Shown here: positions 23,636-32,281 of the stretch, one piece after another
Layout: the number at the start of each line of letters is the position of its first letter
Position numbering within the stretch: the first letter of the stretch is position 1
DNA from: a virus
Virus record (IMG/VR): IMGVR_UViG_3300042558_000331
Location: 1 to 43,270 of that record
Length of the DNA: 43,270 nucleotides
Reading direction: 5' to 3' (one strand)
Notes under the pieces: generated by a model
What the model saw: only the letters and a program-made list of their open reading frames with translations
Told to the model about the DNA's origin: nothing
The model's database searches: none
Translations under genes and position numbers: made by a program

Positions 23636-26600
23636 TATTTATTTTCCAATCTGTCAACTTTAGAAGATAATTCCTTAATTGCTTCAATTAATAATGGAAT
23701 AATTTTTTCGTATTGAACTGCTTTGAAGCCCGTATCTCTATTGGTTACGATTTGTGGTAATATTGCTTCAATTTCTTGTGCGATTACCCCAACATCATTT
23801 CCTTTATGAGAGTGAACTTCATCGTATCCTTCTTTCCAATCATATGTGTTACCACTAATTTGATTTACTTTTTCTAAAGCGTTTGGAATTGGAACAATGT
23901 TTTCTTTCAAACGAATATCAGATGAATAATATGCGGTGATATCACCCGTTGCTCTAATCTCACCCGATGTTCCACTTGCAGTTGTACCAACACCAATTGA
24001 ACTAAATTGTACGTTTGCTGATGTACCAACTGCTTGTCCGATTGCGATTGTAGGAGTTGCGTTTTCTCCACTATTATTTGTAATCGTAACACCCGTACCT
24101 TGTACTAATGATGCTACATAATCACCCGTTGTTTGAGTTGCTAATGCAATATTTCCAGCAGCTGAACCTAAACTTATTTGAGATGAACCACTAACTACAC
24201 CTACTACATTCAATCTCGTTAAAATACCACTTGCATAGTTTGTAGTTGCTGTCAAATCTATTTGAGATGAACCACTTACAACGCCCGTTGGTAATACTGA
24301 TACAATTTGTGTAGATGATGATATTACGTTTGTACCATTTAATATGGTTGCTGCCGTAATTGAACCACCTAAAGATACCGAAGTACCTGCTATTGTGATT
24401 GAACTATTACTTAATTGTGCATTACTTAATCCACTAATTTGAGAACTACCACTAATTACAGTTTCAGCATTTAATCTATTCTTAATTGTTGTATTAATAG
24501 AAGATGTAAATGATTCTAAATTTGTAGTTTCAACTTCTAATGCCGTTAATCTTGTAATCGCTGAACCACTTGCAGTTGATAACTGGTCTAATCTACTATT
24601 TTGAGTAGTATTAGTTGTATCATTTGAAGCAGTGTAACTATTCAATGAACTTAATATACCAATTACTTGCGATGAACCCGAAACAACTCCTGCTGGTAAC
24701 ACTAATGCTATTTGAGAAGAACCGGATATTACACCATTTGTTGCATTTATTATACCATTAAATGAAGTTGCAGTAGATGGTCCTATTGTAGTAATTGAAC
24801 CACTTATTTGAACTGAACCCGTAAACGCATGCGTATCATTTCCAAAATCACCAAATCTATTTGAACCACTACTAAATACAATTGAAGATGTTTGATTAAC
24901 AGTCGTTAAGTTTGTAATAGTTAAGTTTGTAATAGTAGTTCCACTCAATTGAGCTGCTCCACTAATAATGCCAGATGGTATATTTGAAAGTGATGGATAT
25001 GAAACTTGCGATGAACCACTCACAACGCCTGCTGGCATTTGAGTTGAACTACTCCAAATTCCACTACCACCTAATATTTGGATTGAACCACTAATTACTC
25101 CCGTAGGTAATAATGGAACTATTTGTGAACTACCACTAACAATTCCTCTACCTTTTGTTTCATATGATGAAGTTGCTGCCTCTAAATTCGCTAATTGAAT
25201 TCTAGCAGAAGCTGTCCATTCTTGTATAGGCGTTAATGGATTACCACCACTAATTCCACCTATACCATATAAGTAATCCACATCTTCTCTTAATTTCTTA
25301 ACGGATGCGGTCATCAATGAAGCACTTACATATGATTGCGATGCTGATACTATTAATGAACCCGTAACAGTTGCTAATGCAATATTTTGAGTTAATATAG
25401 ATGCGCTGAATAATTCTAAATTATTTGTTTCAATTAGTAAACTAGCAGATGTAGTTTCTAAATTACTTAATCTAATATTTTGAGTATCGTTTGTAGTTTT
25501 AGCTGCTGATGCAGATAAAATCAACGAACCAGTCACTACTCCGATTTCAGTCAATTTAGTATTAACGGATGCGGATGTAGTTTCTAAATTTGTAAATCTA
25601 ATTAATGCCGATGCAGTAAGTGTATTAATGTTACTTACCGAAGTGTTTAAACTCGCAGTTGTTGATTCTAAATTTGTTAATCTAATTGCGTTAGAACCTG
25701 TAAGTGTTGCAAGTGTACTGAATCTACCTTCGACTGAAGCTGTATAAGTTCCCAATGTTGTGAACCTACCATCATATGATGCAGTTAAAGTTGCTAATGT
25801 AGCTGCCTTACCATTTTCAGATGCACTAAATGTGTTTAAGTTGGAAACTGAAATATTTAAACTTGCAGTTGTAGTATTTAAGTTACTAACTGATGTATTT
25901 ACACTTGCCGAAGTAGTTTCTAAATTATTTAATCTACTATTAGTTGATGCTGTAAATGAATTTAATTCAGTTAATTGCGCTGATGATGATATAACATTAT
26001 CTCCACCTGCTACTAATATCTTACTTTCATTTCCTAACTTCCCAGCTTTCCAATAATCTACACCATTTGCTGAATCCCAAACTAAAGAACCGGATGTTGT
26101 TGATGTTCCAGTTCCATCTTTTACATAAATTCCTGCAGTAGTTTGCGAACCACCATAATTTAATTCAATAATATTATCCCCAATGTTAATGGTTGTTGAA
26201 TCAATTTGAGTAGTTGTTCCTTTTACGGTCAAATTACCATTGATTGTTACGTTTGTACCACTAGCAGTAATTGCAGTTTTTAAAGATGAAGTATATGAAT
26301 TTAATTCTGCTATTGAAGTGTTTACACTTGCAGAAGTTGTTTCTAAATTTGTTAATCTAACTGCGTTTGAGCCAGTCAAAGTTGCTAAAGTAGAAAATCT
26401 ACCTTCTACTGAAGCAGTGTAAGTTCCTAATGTAGTAAATCTACCATCATAAGATGCAGTCAAAGTTGCCAATGTAGCATCTTTACTTAATTGAGAAGAA
26501 CTAAATGTATTTAAGTTGGTTACTGATACATTTAAACTCGCAGTTGTTGTATTTAAATTTGTTATAGAAGTGTTCGCAGATGCAGTAAACGTATTTTGAT

Positions 26601-27204
26601 TTGCATTTGCTATCGCTGCCGCACTTGCTGATAAAATTAGTGAACCAGTCACTACTCCGATTTCAGTCAATTTAGTATTAACTGAACCTGTATAAGTTGC
26701 TAATGCCGAATCCTTTGCTAATTGTGAACCACTAAATGTATTTAATGAATCTAATATACCAATTACTTGCGATGAACCACTTACCACTCCTTGCGGTAAA
26801 GATGCTGCTATTTGAGCAGAACCTGAAATTACACCATTGGTTGCAGCTATTGCTCCCGATATGTTTGTTGCATATACGTTTCTCCAATATGCGGATGTAG
26901 TACCCACATCAATACCATTATGTGGAGTTGGAACTAAATTTGTTGTAAATTGTCCCAATGCAGAGATGTTATCAGCAGTTGCATTACCTAAATAAATATT
27001 TCCACCAATTCTTACATCTCCAGATGCGGAGATACTACCACTTAAATTTATATCACCATATGCCGGTGCGTTTAGCGGTAATAGATTGTATGGCGTTGAA
27101 CCACTACCAAATTGGATAGAACCACTTCCTTTATGTAAATATAACTCACCATCAGCAATACTGATGTTTGTTTCACCTCTTCTTATTTGAAATATAGCTG
27201 CCAT
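23635..27204 (-). CDS. Long tail fibre protein with C-terminal peptidase S74 chaperone
   Basis: 1189 aa, the largest product here. N-terminus MAAIFQIRRGETNISIADGE is of the same receptor-binding type as its neighbours. The shaft is almost entirely repeats: units such as TASYDGRFTTLGTYTASVEG and RLTNLETTSASVNTSVSNLN occur several times, mixed with GSSQ-type beta units. Residues 1095-1189 are an S74 domain: SDIRLKENI (S1095, K1100), then DVGVIAQEIEAILPQIV, KAVQYEKIIPLLIEAIKE and a coiled-coil tail. The S74 Ser-Lys pair is intact, so self-cleavage to a fibre of about 1094 residues is expected. A 41-bp exact DNA repeat (25526-25566 and 26642-26682) lies in the shaft. Confidence 0.85.
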   Translation of the reverse strand: MAAIFQIRRGETNISIADGELYLHKGSGSIQFGSGSTPYNLLPLNAPAYGDINLSGSISASGDVRIGGNIYLGNATADNISALGQFTTNLVPTPHNGIDVGTTSAYWRNVYATNISGAIAATNGVISGSAQIAASLPQGVVSGSSQVIGILDSLNTFSGSQLAKDSALATYTGSVNTKLTEIGVVTGSLILSASAAAIANANQNTFTASANTSITNLNTTTASLNVSVTNLNTFSSSQLSKDATLATLTASYDGRFTTLGTYTASVEGRFSTLATLTGSNAVRLTNLETTSASVNTSIAELNSYTSSLKTAITASGTNVTINGNLTVKGTTTQIDSTTINIGDNIIELNYGGSQTTAGIYVKDGTGTSTTSGSLVWDSANGVDYWKAGKLGNESKILVAGGDNVISSSAQLTELNSFTASTNSRLNNLETTSASVNTSVSNLNTTTASLNISVSNLNTFSASENGKAATLATLTASYDGRFTTLGTYTASVEGRFSTLATLTGSNAIRLTNLESTTASLNTSVSNINTLTASALIRFTNLETTSASVNTKLTEIGVVTGSLILSASAAKTTNDTQNIRLSNLETTSASLLIETNNLELFSASILTQNIALATVTGSLIVSASQSYVSASLMTASVKKLREDVDYLYGIGGISGGNPLTPIQEWTASARIQLANLEAATSSYETKGRGIVSGSSQIVPLLPTGVISGSIQILGGSGIWSSSTQMPAGVVSGSSQVSYPSLSNIPSGIISGAAQLSGTTITNLTITNLTTVNQTSSIVFSSGSNRFGDFGNDTHAFTGSVQISGSITTIGPSTATSFNGIINATNGVISGSSQIALVLPAGVVSGSSQVIGILSSLNSYTASNDTTNTTQNSRLDQLSTASGSAITRLTALEVETTNLESFTSSINTTIKNRLNAETVISGSSQISGLSNAQLSNSSITIAGTSVSLGGSITAATILNGTNVISSSTQIVSVLPTGVVSGSSQIDLTATTNYASGILTRLNVVGVVSGSSQISLGSAAGNIALATQTTGDYVASLVQGTGVTITNNSGENATPTIAIGQAVGTSANVQFSSIGVGTTASGTSGEIRATGDITAYYSSDIRLKENIVPIPNALEKVNQISGNTYDWKEGYDEVHSHKGNDVGVIAQEIEAILPQIVTNRDTGFKAVQYEKIIPLLIEAIKELSSKVDRLENK
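25526..25566 (-). repeat. Fibre shaft repeat R2, copy a
   Basis: 41-bp stretch identical, as read by eye, to 26642-26682 in the same gene; it encodes a TKLTEIGVVTGSL-type shaft unit. A possible site for homologous recombination that would remove or add shaft length. Confidence 0.75.
26642..26682 (-). repeat. Fibre shaft repeat R2, copy b
   Basis: Exact 41-bp copy of 25526-25566 in direct orientation, about 1.1 kb apart and in the same reading frame. Confidence 0.75.
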
Positions 27205-27223
27205 TAAATACTATTATGTTTCT

Positions 27224-27233
27224 TATAAATATG
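27224..27233 (-). promoter_or_regulatory. ATATTTATA motif upstream of the 1189-aa fibre gene
   Basis: Coding-strand CATATTTATA, 20 bases upstream of the ATG at 27204, in the 30-base gap after the 266-aa gene. Confidence 0.4.
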
Positions 27234-27234
27234 A

Positions 27235-28035
27235 TTAAATATTAAAATCCAAATCTCCTGCGGTTGATATATACTTTGCCAAATGCATGTAGTTTGCTGT
27301 GATACTTCCTGTTGTAACGTTCATAGCAGATGCGCTAATTGATAAATATCTATTATTAGCAATCAAAACATCAAATGAACCCGTTCTAGCTATTGCTTGA
27401 GTATTGCCCGTACTATCTTCTATAAAATTTACTGTCCCAGCTGCTTCCGGGTCTAAATTAAAATCGAATGTATTTGGTCCTGCTGAAACTCCAACTTCGC
27501 TACCATTCACTAAAAATGAACCACTTATAGAAACTGAACCTGTAAATGAATGTGTATCATCCGATGTATCTCCAAATTTGGTAGAACCACTTTGGAATAA
27601 TACCGATGAAGAAATTACCGATATGTTGAATTGTCTTGCATTAACTGTTCCTAAAACAGTTAAATTATTTGTTATGGTTTGAGAACCACTTAATATTAAA
27701 CTTCCACTTAATAATGCGGAACTACCGGTGATATCCCCTGTTATATCAATATCACCCGCACCTATAATATCATTTGTTACATATAAATCTCTACTAATAT
27801 TGGCATCTTGTGTTACTACTAATTCCCCAAAAGAACCTGTTCGAGTTAAAGTTATAGAACCCGTAGTTGTTGAGTTTGTAACTACGATTCCTTCAATCGA
27901 ATCAACATTTCCCGAACGTTTGATAAATAGTTTACCATCATAGGTATTTACTGCTATTTCTCCGGCATTTAATGAGCCGGTTGTCGGTACTTTTCCAGGT
28001 AGCGCTGAGCGCTTTAGTATAATACTTTGTGCCAT
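27235..28035 (-). CDS. Fibre-like protein, S74-less
   Basis: 266 aa. N-terminus MAQSIILKRSALPGKVPTTG, then SLNAGEIAVNTYDGKLFIKR, follows the 'k-R-x-x-x-x-G-x-x-P-x-x-x-x-L-x-x-GE-x-x-v-N-x-x-d-g-k-l-f-i' module seen at the start of many receptor-binding proteins and resembling the N-terminal domain of the Bordetella phage Mtd. The body carries beta-strand repeats with GSxxxxGDxxDDTHxFTGSV. The end (VTTGSITANYMHLAKYISTA) looks like a globular tip. Paralogous to the 216-aa gene upstream. No chaperone domain, so it may form a short fibre or an adaptor. Confidence 0.75.
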   Translation of the reverse strand: MAQSIILKRSALPGKVPTTGSLNAGEIAVNTYDGKLFIKRSGNVDSIEGIVVTNSTTTGSITLTRTGSFGELVVTQDANISRDLYVTNDIIGAGDIDITGDITGSSALLSGSLILSGSQTITNNLTVLGTVNARQFNISVISSSVLFQSGSTKFGDTSDDTHSFTGSVSISGSFLVNGSEVGVSAGPNTFDFNLDPEAAGTVNFIEDSTGNTQAIARTGSFDVLIANNRYLSISASAMNVTTGSITANYMHLAKYISTAGDLDFNI

Positions 28036-28070
28036 ATTTATGGACTATAAATTATTTAGAGTTATGTAAC

Positions 28071-28099
28071 AAAAAAAAAGGTACTATATAGTACCTTTA
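28071..28099 (-). terminator. Rho-independent terminator between fibre genes
   Basis: Palindrome AAAGGTACTATATAGTACCTTT followed on the minus strand by a T9 run. It lies 29 bases past the 216-aa gene stop and 36 bases before the ATG at 28035. A TATATTTATA motif overlaps its upstream edge (28098-28107). Confidence 0.85.
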
Positions 28100-28107
28100 T
28101 AAATATA
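28098..28107 (-). promoter_or_regulatory. ATATTTATA motif before terminator
   Basis: Coding-strand TATATTTATA at the upstream foot of the terminator hairpin, 63 bases before the next ATG (28035). A weaker AATTTATA copy lies nearer that ATG. Confidence 0.3.
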
Positions 28108-28127
28108 TAATATTTTTATTATCGTAA

Positions 28128-28778
28128 TTAGAATTCTCCGGCATCTGGACCAAATGATGATGATACTTCAAGAGCTGCTAATCTATTAGCTACCGAACCA
28201 CTAAATGCGAGTACATCACCAATTCCGTAAAGTGAACCACTAAATCCATTTGTAGTAGTTATGGTTGCAATCGTTACATCATTATATCTGAAATCAATTG
28301 CTTCAGAATCAGTAGCTACTTTGTAAAGAGAACCACTACCCTGAATATATCCAATTGTTCCTGCGAATGGGTCTGAATTAAAGTCAAAATCATCGGGTCT
28401 CATCGAAGCGGTGATTCCTGTCAATCCACCACCAAAACCAACGAATAATGAAGAAGATACTATTGATGCGGATACTGCTCCTGCGATATCAATATCACCA
28501 TTTCCAACAATATCACCACTTACATATAAATCTCTACTAATATTGGCATCTTGTGTGATAACTAATTCACCAAAAGAGCCCGTACCTAATAATGTAATAG
28601 AACCGGTTGTAGTCGAATTGGTACTAACTAAAGTTTCAATCGATTGACCTGAACCAGATTTGTGTATATAAACTTTACCATCGGCTACGTTTATACCCAA
28701 CTCACCTACTAATAGGGAGCCAGTGTCAGGAACTTTTCCTGCTACTAAGGACCTTTTTTGTAATATATTTTGAGCCAT
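28128..28778 (-). CDS. Fibre-like protein, S74-less
   Basis: 216 aa. N-terminus MAQNILQKRSLVAGKVPDTG, then SLLVGELGINVADGKVYIHK, is the same receptor-binding-type module as in the 266-aa neighbour, and GSFGELVITQDANISRDLYV is almost identical between the two, so they are recent paralogues that diverged at their ends. The remaining part is beta-rich and Ser/Gly-rich and ends in LAALEVSSSFGPDAGEF. No chaperone domain. It is bounded by terminators on both sides (28817-28842 and 28071-28099), so it is likely transcribed on its own. Confidence 0.75.
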   Translation of the reverse strand: MAQNILQKRSLVAGKVPDTGSLLVGELGINVADGKVYIHKSGSGQSIETLVSTNSTTTGSITLLGTGSFGELVITQDANISRDLYVSGDIVGNGDIDIAGAVSASIVSSSLFVGFGGGLTGITASMRPDDFDFNSDPFAGTIGYIQGSGSLYKVATDSEAIDFRYNDVTIATITTTNGFSGSLYGIGDVLAFSGSVANRLAALEVSSSFGPDAGEF

Positions 28779-28816
28779 TATGATTGATTTATTTGATTCA
28801 TTGATAATTTAAAAAG

Positions 28817-28842
28817 TACCCCCTCCTATAAAAGAGGGGGTA
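28817..28842 (-). terminator. Rho-independent terminator after the 949-aa fibre gene
   Basis: Strong stem TACCCCCTC / GAGGGGGTA on the minus strand with an eight-base loop, followed by CTTTTTAAATT. It begins seven bases past the stop of the 949-aa gene. Confidence 0.85.
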
Positions 28843-28848
28843 AGTATT

Positions 28849-31698
28849 TTAGAATGAACCACCATCAATTACATTACTCATTACGAAGTCAGTACCATCC
28901 CATTGTAATAAATCTCCTGATACACTTGCCGTTGGAACTAAATCTAAATTGCCATTTGTATTTCTAAATGCAATTCTCTTAGAACTTCCTGCGGTTGTAC
29001 CTAAATTTATTGATGCGGTTACTGCCGGTGCAAATAATGCTACTGATGAAGTAAATGCTGTTCTGGAGTGTTGATAAACAAAGTTTGCACTTGCTCCAGC
29101 AATTTCTATACCTGCACCATCTGCGGTTGCTGATGATGTTGAACCACTTGCTAATGTTACTACCTTATCTTCTACTACTAATTGTGCAGTATTTAATGTT
29201 ACAGTGTTACCTTGCACTACCAAATCTCCACCAACTACTATATCACCAGATGTTGTTACTTTAGCGAATGTTACGTTATTAGAAGTACCAACTCCCTGTA
29301 TTGTTCCCGTTCCTTCTAATGTATCTAATCTACTATCTACCGAAGAACTGAATGTAGTTCCGAAAGAAGAAGTAAATGTATTAATATTAGAAATACTCGT
29401 ATTAATACTTGCCGAAGTTGTTTCTAAATTGGTAAATCTTACTAATGCAGAAGATGTTAAAGTATTAATGTTAGTTATTGAAACTCTATCAGCGGATGCC
29501 GATGATATCAATGAACCAGTTATAGTTGCTAATGAAGTAAAACGTCCATCATAAGATGCAGTTACCGAACCGATAGTTGTAAATCTACCATCATATGATG
29601 CGGTAAGAGTTGCTAAAGTTGCATCTTTTGATAATTGAGATGAACTAAATGAGTTCAAATTATCTATCGATACCTGTTGAGATGCCGATGATGCGTTTAA
29701 GTTAGTTACCGAAATATTAACACTTGCTGAAGTAGTTTCTAAATTAGTTAATCTAACTGCGTTTGAACCAGTCAAAGTTGCTAATGTGGTAAATCTACCA
29801 TCAACCGAAGCGGTATATGTTCCTAATGTAGTAAATCTACCATCATACGATGCGGTAACAGTTGCTAACGTTGCTGATTTACCATTTTCAGATGCACTAA
29901 AAGTATTTAAAGCATCGATGCTAATTTGTTGTGAAGCAGTTGATGCGTTTAATGATGCAGTTACACTTGCTAATGTTGTAAATCTACCATCCGCTGATGC
30001 CGTAAATGCGTTTAATGCGGTTGTAGATGAGTTAGAAGATGTAAATGAGTTTAATGCTGCAATTGCGGTATTAACACTTGCCGAAGTTGTTTCTAAATTA
30101 GTAAATCTAGTTAACGCAGATGCGGTAAATGTATTTTGATTTGCATTTGCTACTGATGCTGCACTTGCTGATAAAATCAATGAACCCGTAATCGTTCCAA
30201 TTGCGGTTAATTGTGCTGCATTTATTGAACCAGTTATTGTTAAATTACCTGCGATAGATACGGTTGTACCATCATCCGTAATTTGTGAATCTTGTATATG
30301 GTCTTCCCCTTGTGATACAGGAACTTTGAATTGAGTTAATCCAACTTCATTTCCAATTGAACCTGTATTTTTAGGTCCGTTGATTATCATTGCGGAGTTG
30401 TATCCTTCATCACTACCAGATGGGTTTATATTTAACCAATGGTCGTTTAATGAATCCCAGAATAATGAACCACTTCTACCTTGCGCACTACCCGAATCCG
30501 ATACCGAAATACCACCAAATCTAACACTAGGTGTTGCCGTATTAAGAACGATTTGATTAGTACCAACATCTAATCTACTAGCCGTAATATTTTGTAAAGA
30601 TGATGAACCATATACAACTAAATCTTGTGTAATGTATAATGAGCCGGTAATTACTTGCGTACCATTAAATACGTTACCACTATTTGTTCTCGCAAACGTT
30701 CCGCTAACTGCTTCAATTGCGTTTAATCTACCAACAGTAGAAGATGCGGTTGAAATTAATGAACCTGTAATAGTTGCTAATGCAGTATTTTGAGTTAATT
30801 GAGAACCACTAAACGTATTTAAGTTTGTTATAGAAACACCTTGCGAATCATTAGTAGTCTTAGCTGCTGATGCTGATGCAATCAACGAACCCGTAACTAC
30901 ACCAACTTCCGTTAATCTAGTCAATACCGAAGCACTGAAAGTTTCTAAATTAGAGGTTTCAACTTCTAATGCGGTTAATCGTGTTAGTGCAGATGCGGTA
31001 AGAGTATTTAAGTTAGATACCGAAGTATTTACACTCGCACTAAATGTATTTAAGTTTGTTATAGAAACACCTTGCGAATCATTAGTAGTCTTAGCTGCTG
31101 ATGCCGATAATATTAAACTAGCAGTTACAACACCAACTTCTGTCAATTTCGTATTAACAGACCCCGTATAGGTTGCTAAATTCGAATTTTGAGTTAATTG
31201 AGAACCACTAAATGTTTCCAAATTAGAAGTTTCAACTTCCAATGCAGTCAATCTAGTTAATGCGGATGCACTAAATGTATTTAATGCTGCTACCGATGTA
31301 CCAATCGCACCGCCACCAATAGATGAACTCAATGCATTAATTGATAATGCTACTGAAGCACTAAATGTACTAATGTTACCTGTTAAGTTTGGTATCTCAT
31401 TAGCACCTTCTCCTAATAAGTATAAGGTAGAACTACCACTCGCGTAGTAAGGAACTCCTTTTAACATTCCGTTATAAGTTCCTGCAGCAAATGTGTTTGG
31501 TGCAGAAGCTCCTACTAAAAATCTATTTACCGCTTGTACTTGTCCATTTTCTGGAACTGCAAATACAATCGATGCTCCGTTTGTTACGGATAGATTTGAT
31601 GAGCCTGAAGCTATTACCAACTCACCTTTCTGAAGGGATGAGGTTACAGCTGATAAGGCTTCTAAACTACCACGTCTGTGTTTAATGATTTGTGCCAT
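28849..31698 (-). CDS. Long tail fibre protein, repeat-rich
   Basis: 949 aa. N-terminus MAQIIKHRRGSLEALSAVTS, then LQKGELVIASGSSNLSV, is the shared receptor-binding-type module. The shaft is dominated by repeats such as TRLTALEVETSNLETFSASV, TKLTEVGVVTASLILSASAA and RFTTLGTYTASVDGRFTTLA, the same units as in the two S74 fibres. The last 150 residues (VVQGNTVTLNTAQLVVEDKV onward) form a folded head domain without the S74 Ser-Asp-x-Arg signature. A 59-bp exact repeat (30815-30873 and 31046-31104) sits in its 5' part. Confidence 0.85.
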   Translation of the reverse strand: MAQIIKHRRGSLEALSAVTSSLQKGELVIASGSSNLSVTNGASIVFAVPENGQVQAVNRFLVGASAPNTFAAGTYNGMLKGVPYYASGSSTLYLLGEGANEIPNLTGNISTFSASVALSINALSSSIGGGAIGTSVAALNTFSASALTRLTALEVETSNLETFSGSQLTQNSNLATYTGSVNTKLTEVGVVTASLILSASAAKTTNDSQGVSITNLNTFSASVNTSVSNLNTLTASALTRLTALEVETSNLETFSASVLTRLTEVGVVTGSLIASASAAKTTNDSQGVSITNLNTFSGSQLTQNTALATITGSLISTASSTVGRLNAIEAVSGTFARTNSGNVFNGTQVITGSLYITQDLVVYGSSSLQNITASRLDVGTNQIVLNTATPSVRFGGISVSDSGSAQGRSGSLFWDSLNDHWLNINPSGSDEGYNSAMIINGPKNTGSIGNEVGLTQFKVPVSQGEDHIQDSQITDDGTTVSIAGNLTITGSINAAQLTAIGTITGSLILSASAASVANANQNTFTASALTRFTNLETTSASVNTAIAALNSFTSSNSSTTALNAFTASADGRFTTLASVTASLNASTASQQISIDALNTFSASENGKSATLATVTASYDGRFTTLGTYTASVDGRFTTLATLTGSNAVRLTNLETTSASVNISVTNLNASSASQQVSIDNLNSFSSSQLSKDATLATLTASYDGRFTTIGSVTASYDGRFTSLATITGSLISSASADRVSITNINTLTSSALVRFTNLETTSASINTSISNINTFTSSFGTTFSSSVDSRLDTLEGTGTIQGVGTSNNVTFAKVTTSGDIVVGGDLVVQGNTVTLNTAQLVVEDKVVTLASGSTSSATADGAGIEIAGASANFVYQHSRTAFTSSVALFAPAVTASINLGTTAGSSKRIAFRNTNGNLDLVPTASVSGDLLQWDGTDFVMSNVIDGGSF
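30815..30873 (-). repeat. Fibre shaft repeat R1, copy a
   Basis: 59-bp stretch that, as read by eye, matches 31046-31104 base for base. It encodes AAKTTNDSQGVSITNLNT and is in frame in both places. Exact identity at DNA level, not only protein level, suggests recent duplication or gene conversion. Confidence 0.8.
31046..31104 (-). repeat. Fibre shaft repeat R1, copy b
   Basis: Direct, in-frame copy of 30815-30873, offset by 231 bases (77 codons). Confidence 0.8.
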
Positions 31699-31736
31699 AT
31701 TGTTTGGTTATTTCTTTTTTCTGATTTGAATTCCTT

Positions 31737-31746
31737 TATAAATATC
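31737..31746 (-). promoter_or_regulatory. ATATTTATA motif upstream of the 949-aa fibre gene
   Basis: Coding-strand GATATTTATA, about 38 bases upstream of the ATG at 31698, in the 100-base gap after the 155-aa gene. The gap is otherwise plain A/T-rich sequence. Confidence 0.4.
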
Positions 31747-31798
31747 TAAATTTTTTCGAATCGTATTACATTATATACTATATCTAATATATTAATTT

Positions 31799-32266
31799 TT
31801 ACCACTCTCCCATATCGATACTTATATTCGATTGAGATACTGAAAGTTCAGCATCAGTAGCGTATGTACTATCCAATGATGCGGTAAATTGGTTAATTGA
31901 TGCAGAATGTTGATTCAACGGAATTAGTATATCAATGATTTGTTCTGAACCAGATACTAATGTTGGTAATCCAATGATATCTTCATAATTTACAGATGTT
32001 GCTGCGATATCTCCGATAACTCTTGAACCCGATAATTGACCCGATGTATCGCTAATTACAATTTGTGCAGATGATGATATTACACCTTCTGGTAAAACTG
32101 CTACAACATTATTTGTTATAATATTTACGATAGATGCCGAAAGTGTAGTTTCTAAAGATTGTGATACTATACTATTTACCGAAGCACTGAAATTTGTACC
32201 AACTTCTGCGGATTGTTGTAGTGCCGAACCACTTTCTATTTGTTTTAATCTTATTAAGTTTGCCAT
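31799..32266 (-). CDS. Small fibre-like or fibre-adaptor protein
   Basis: 155 aa, starting MANLIRLKQIESGSALQQSA. Ser/Thr/Val-rich with GSSQ-type elements (EGVISSSAQIVISDTSGQLS) and NQHSASINQFTASLDSTYA, the same composition as the shafts of neighbouring fibres but without a repeat array or a chaperone. The ATG is only four bases past the ATATTTATA motif at 32271-32280. It may be a short fibre component or an adaptor for the long fibres. Confidence 0.7.
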   Translation of the reverse strand: MANLIRLKQIESGSALQQSAEVGTNFSASVNSIVSQSLETTLSASIVNIITNNVVAVLPEGVISSSAQIVISDTSGQLSGSRVIGDIAATSVNYEDIIGLPTLVSGSEQIIDILIPLNQHSASINQFTASLDSTYATDAELSVSQSNISIDMGEW

Positions 32267-32270
32267 ATTA

Positions 32271-32280
32271 TATAAATATC
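32271..32280 (-). promoter_or_regulatory. ATATTTATA motif immediately upstream of the 155-aa gene
   Basis: Coding-strand GATATTTATA, only four bases from the ATG at 32266. If it were a -10 element the transcript would be leaderless or would start inside the gene, so this copy argues for checking the promoter idea. Confidence 0.35.
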
Positions 32281-32281
32281 G

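Noticed and set aside
22400-31300. CRISPR-like repeated sequence in the fibre genes
   Set aside because: Repeats are in frame, of varied length and spacing, and encode protein shaft units. No regular repeat-spacer layout.
27235-31698. Diversity-generating retroelement target (Mtd-like N-termini)
   Set aside because: The N-terminal module resembles that of Mtd, but no reverse transcriptase, template repeat or C-lectin variable end is present in the window.
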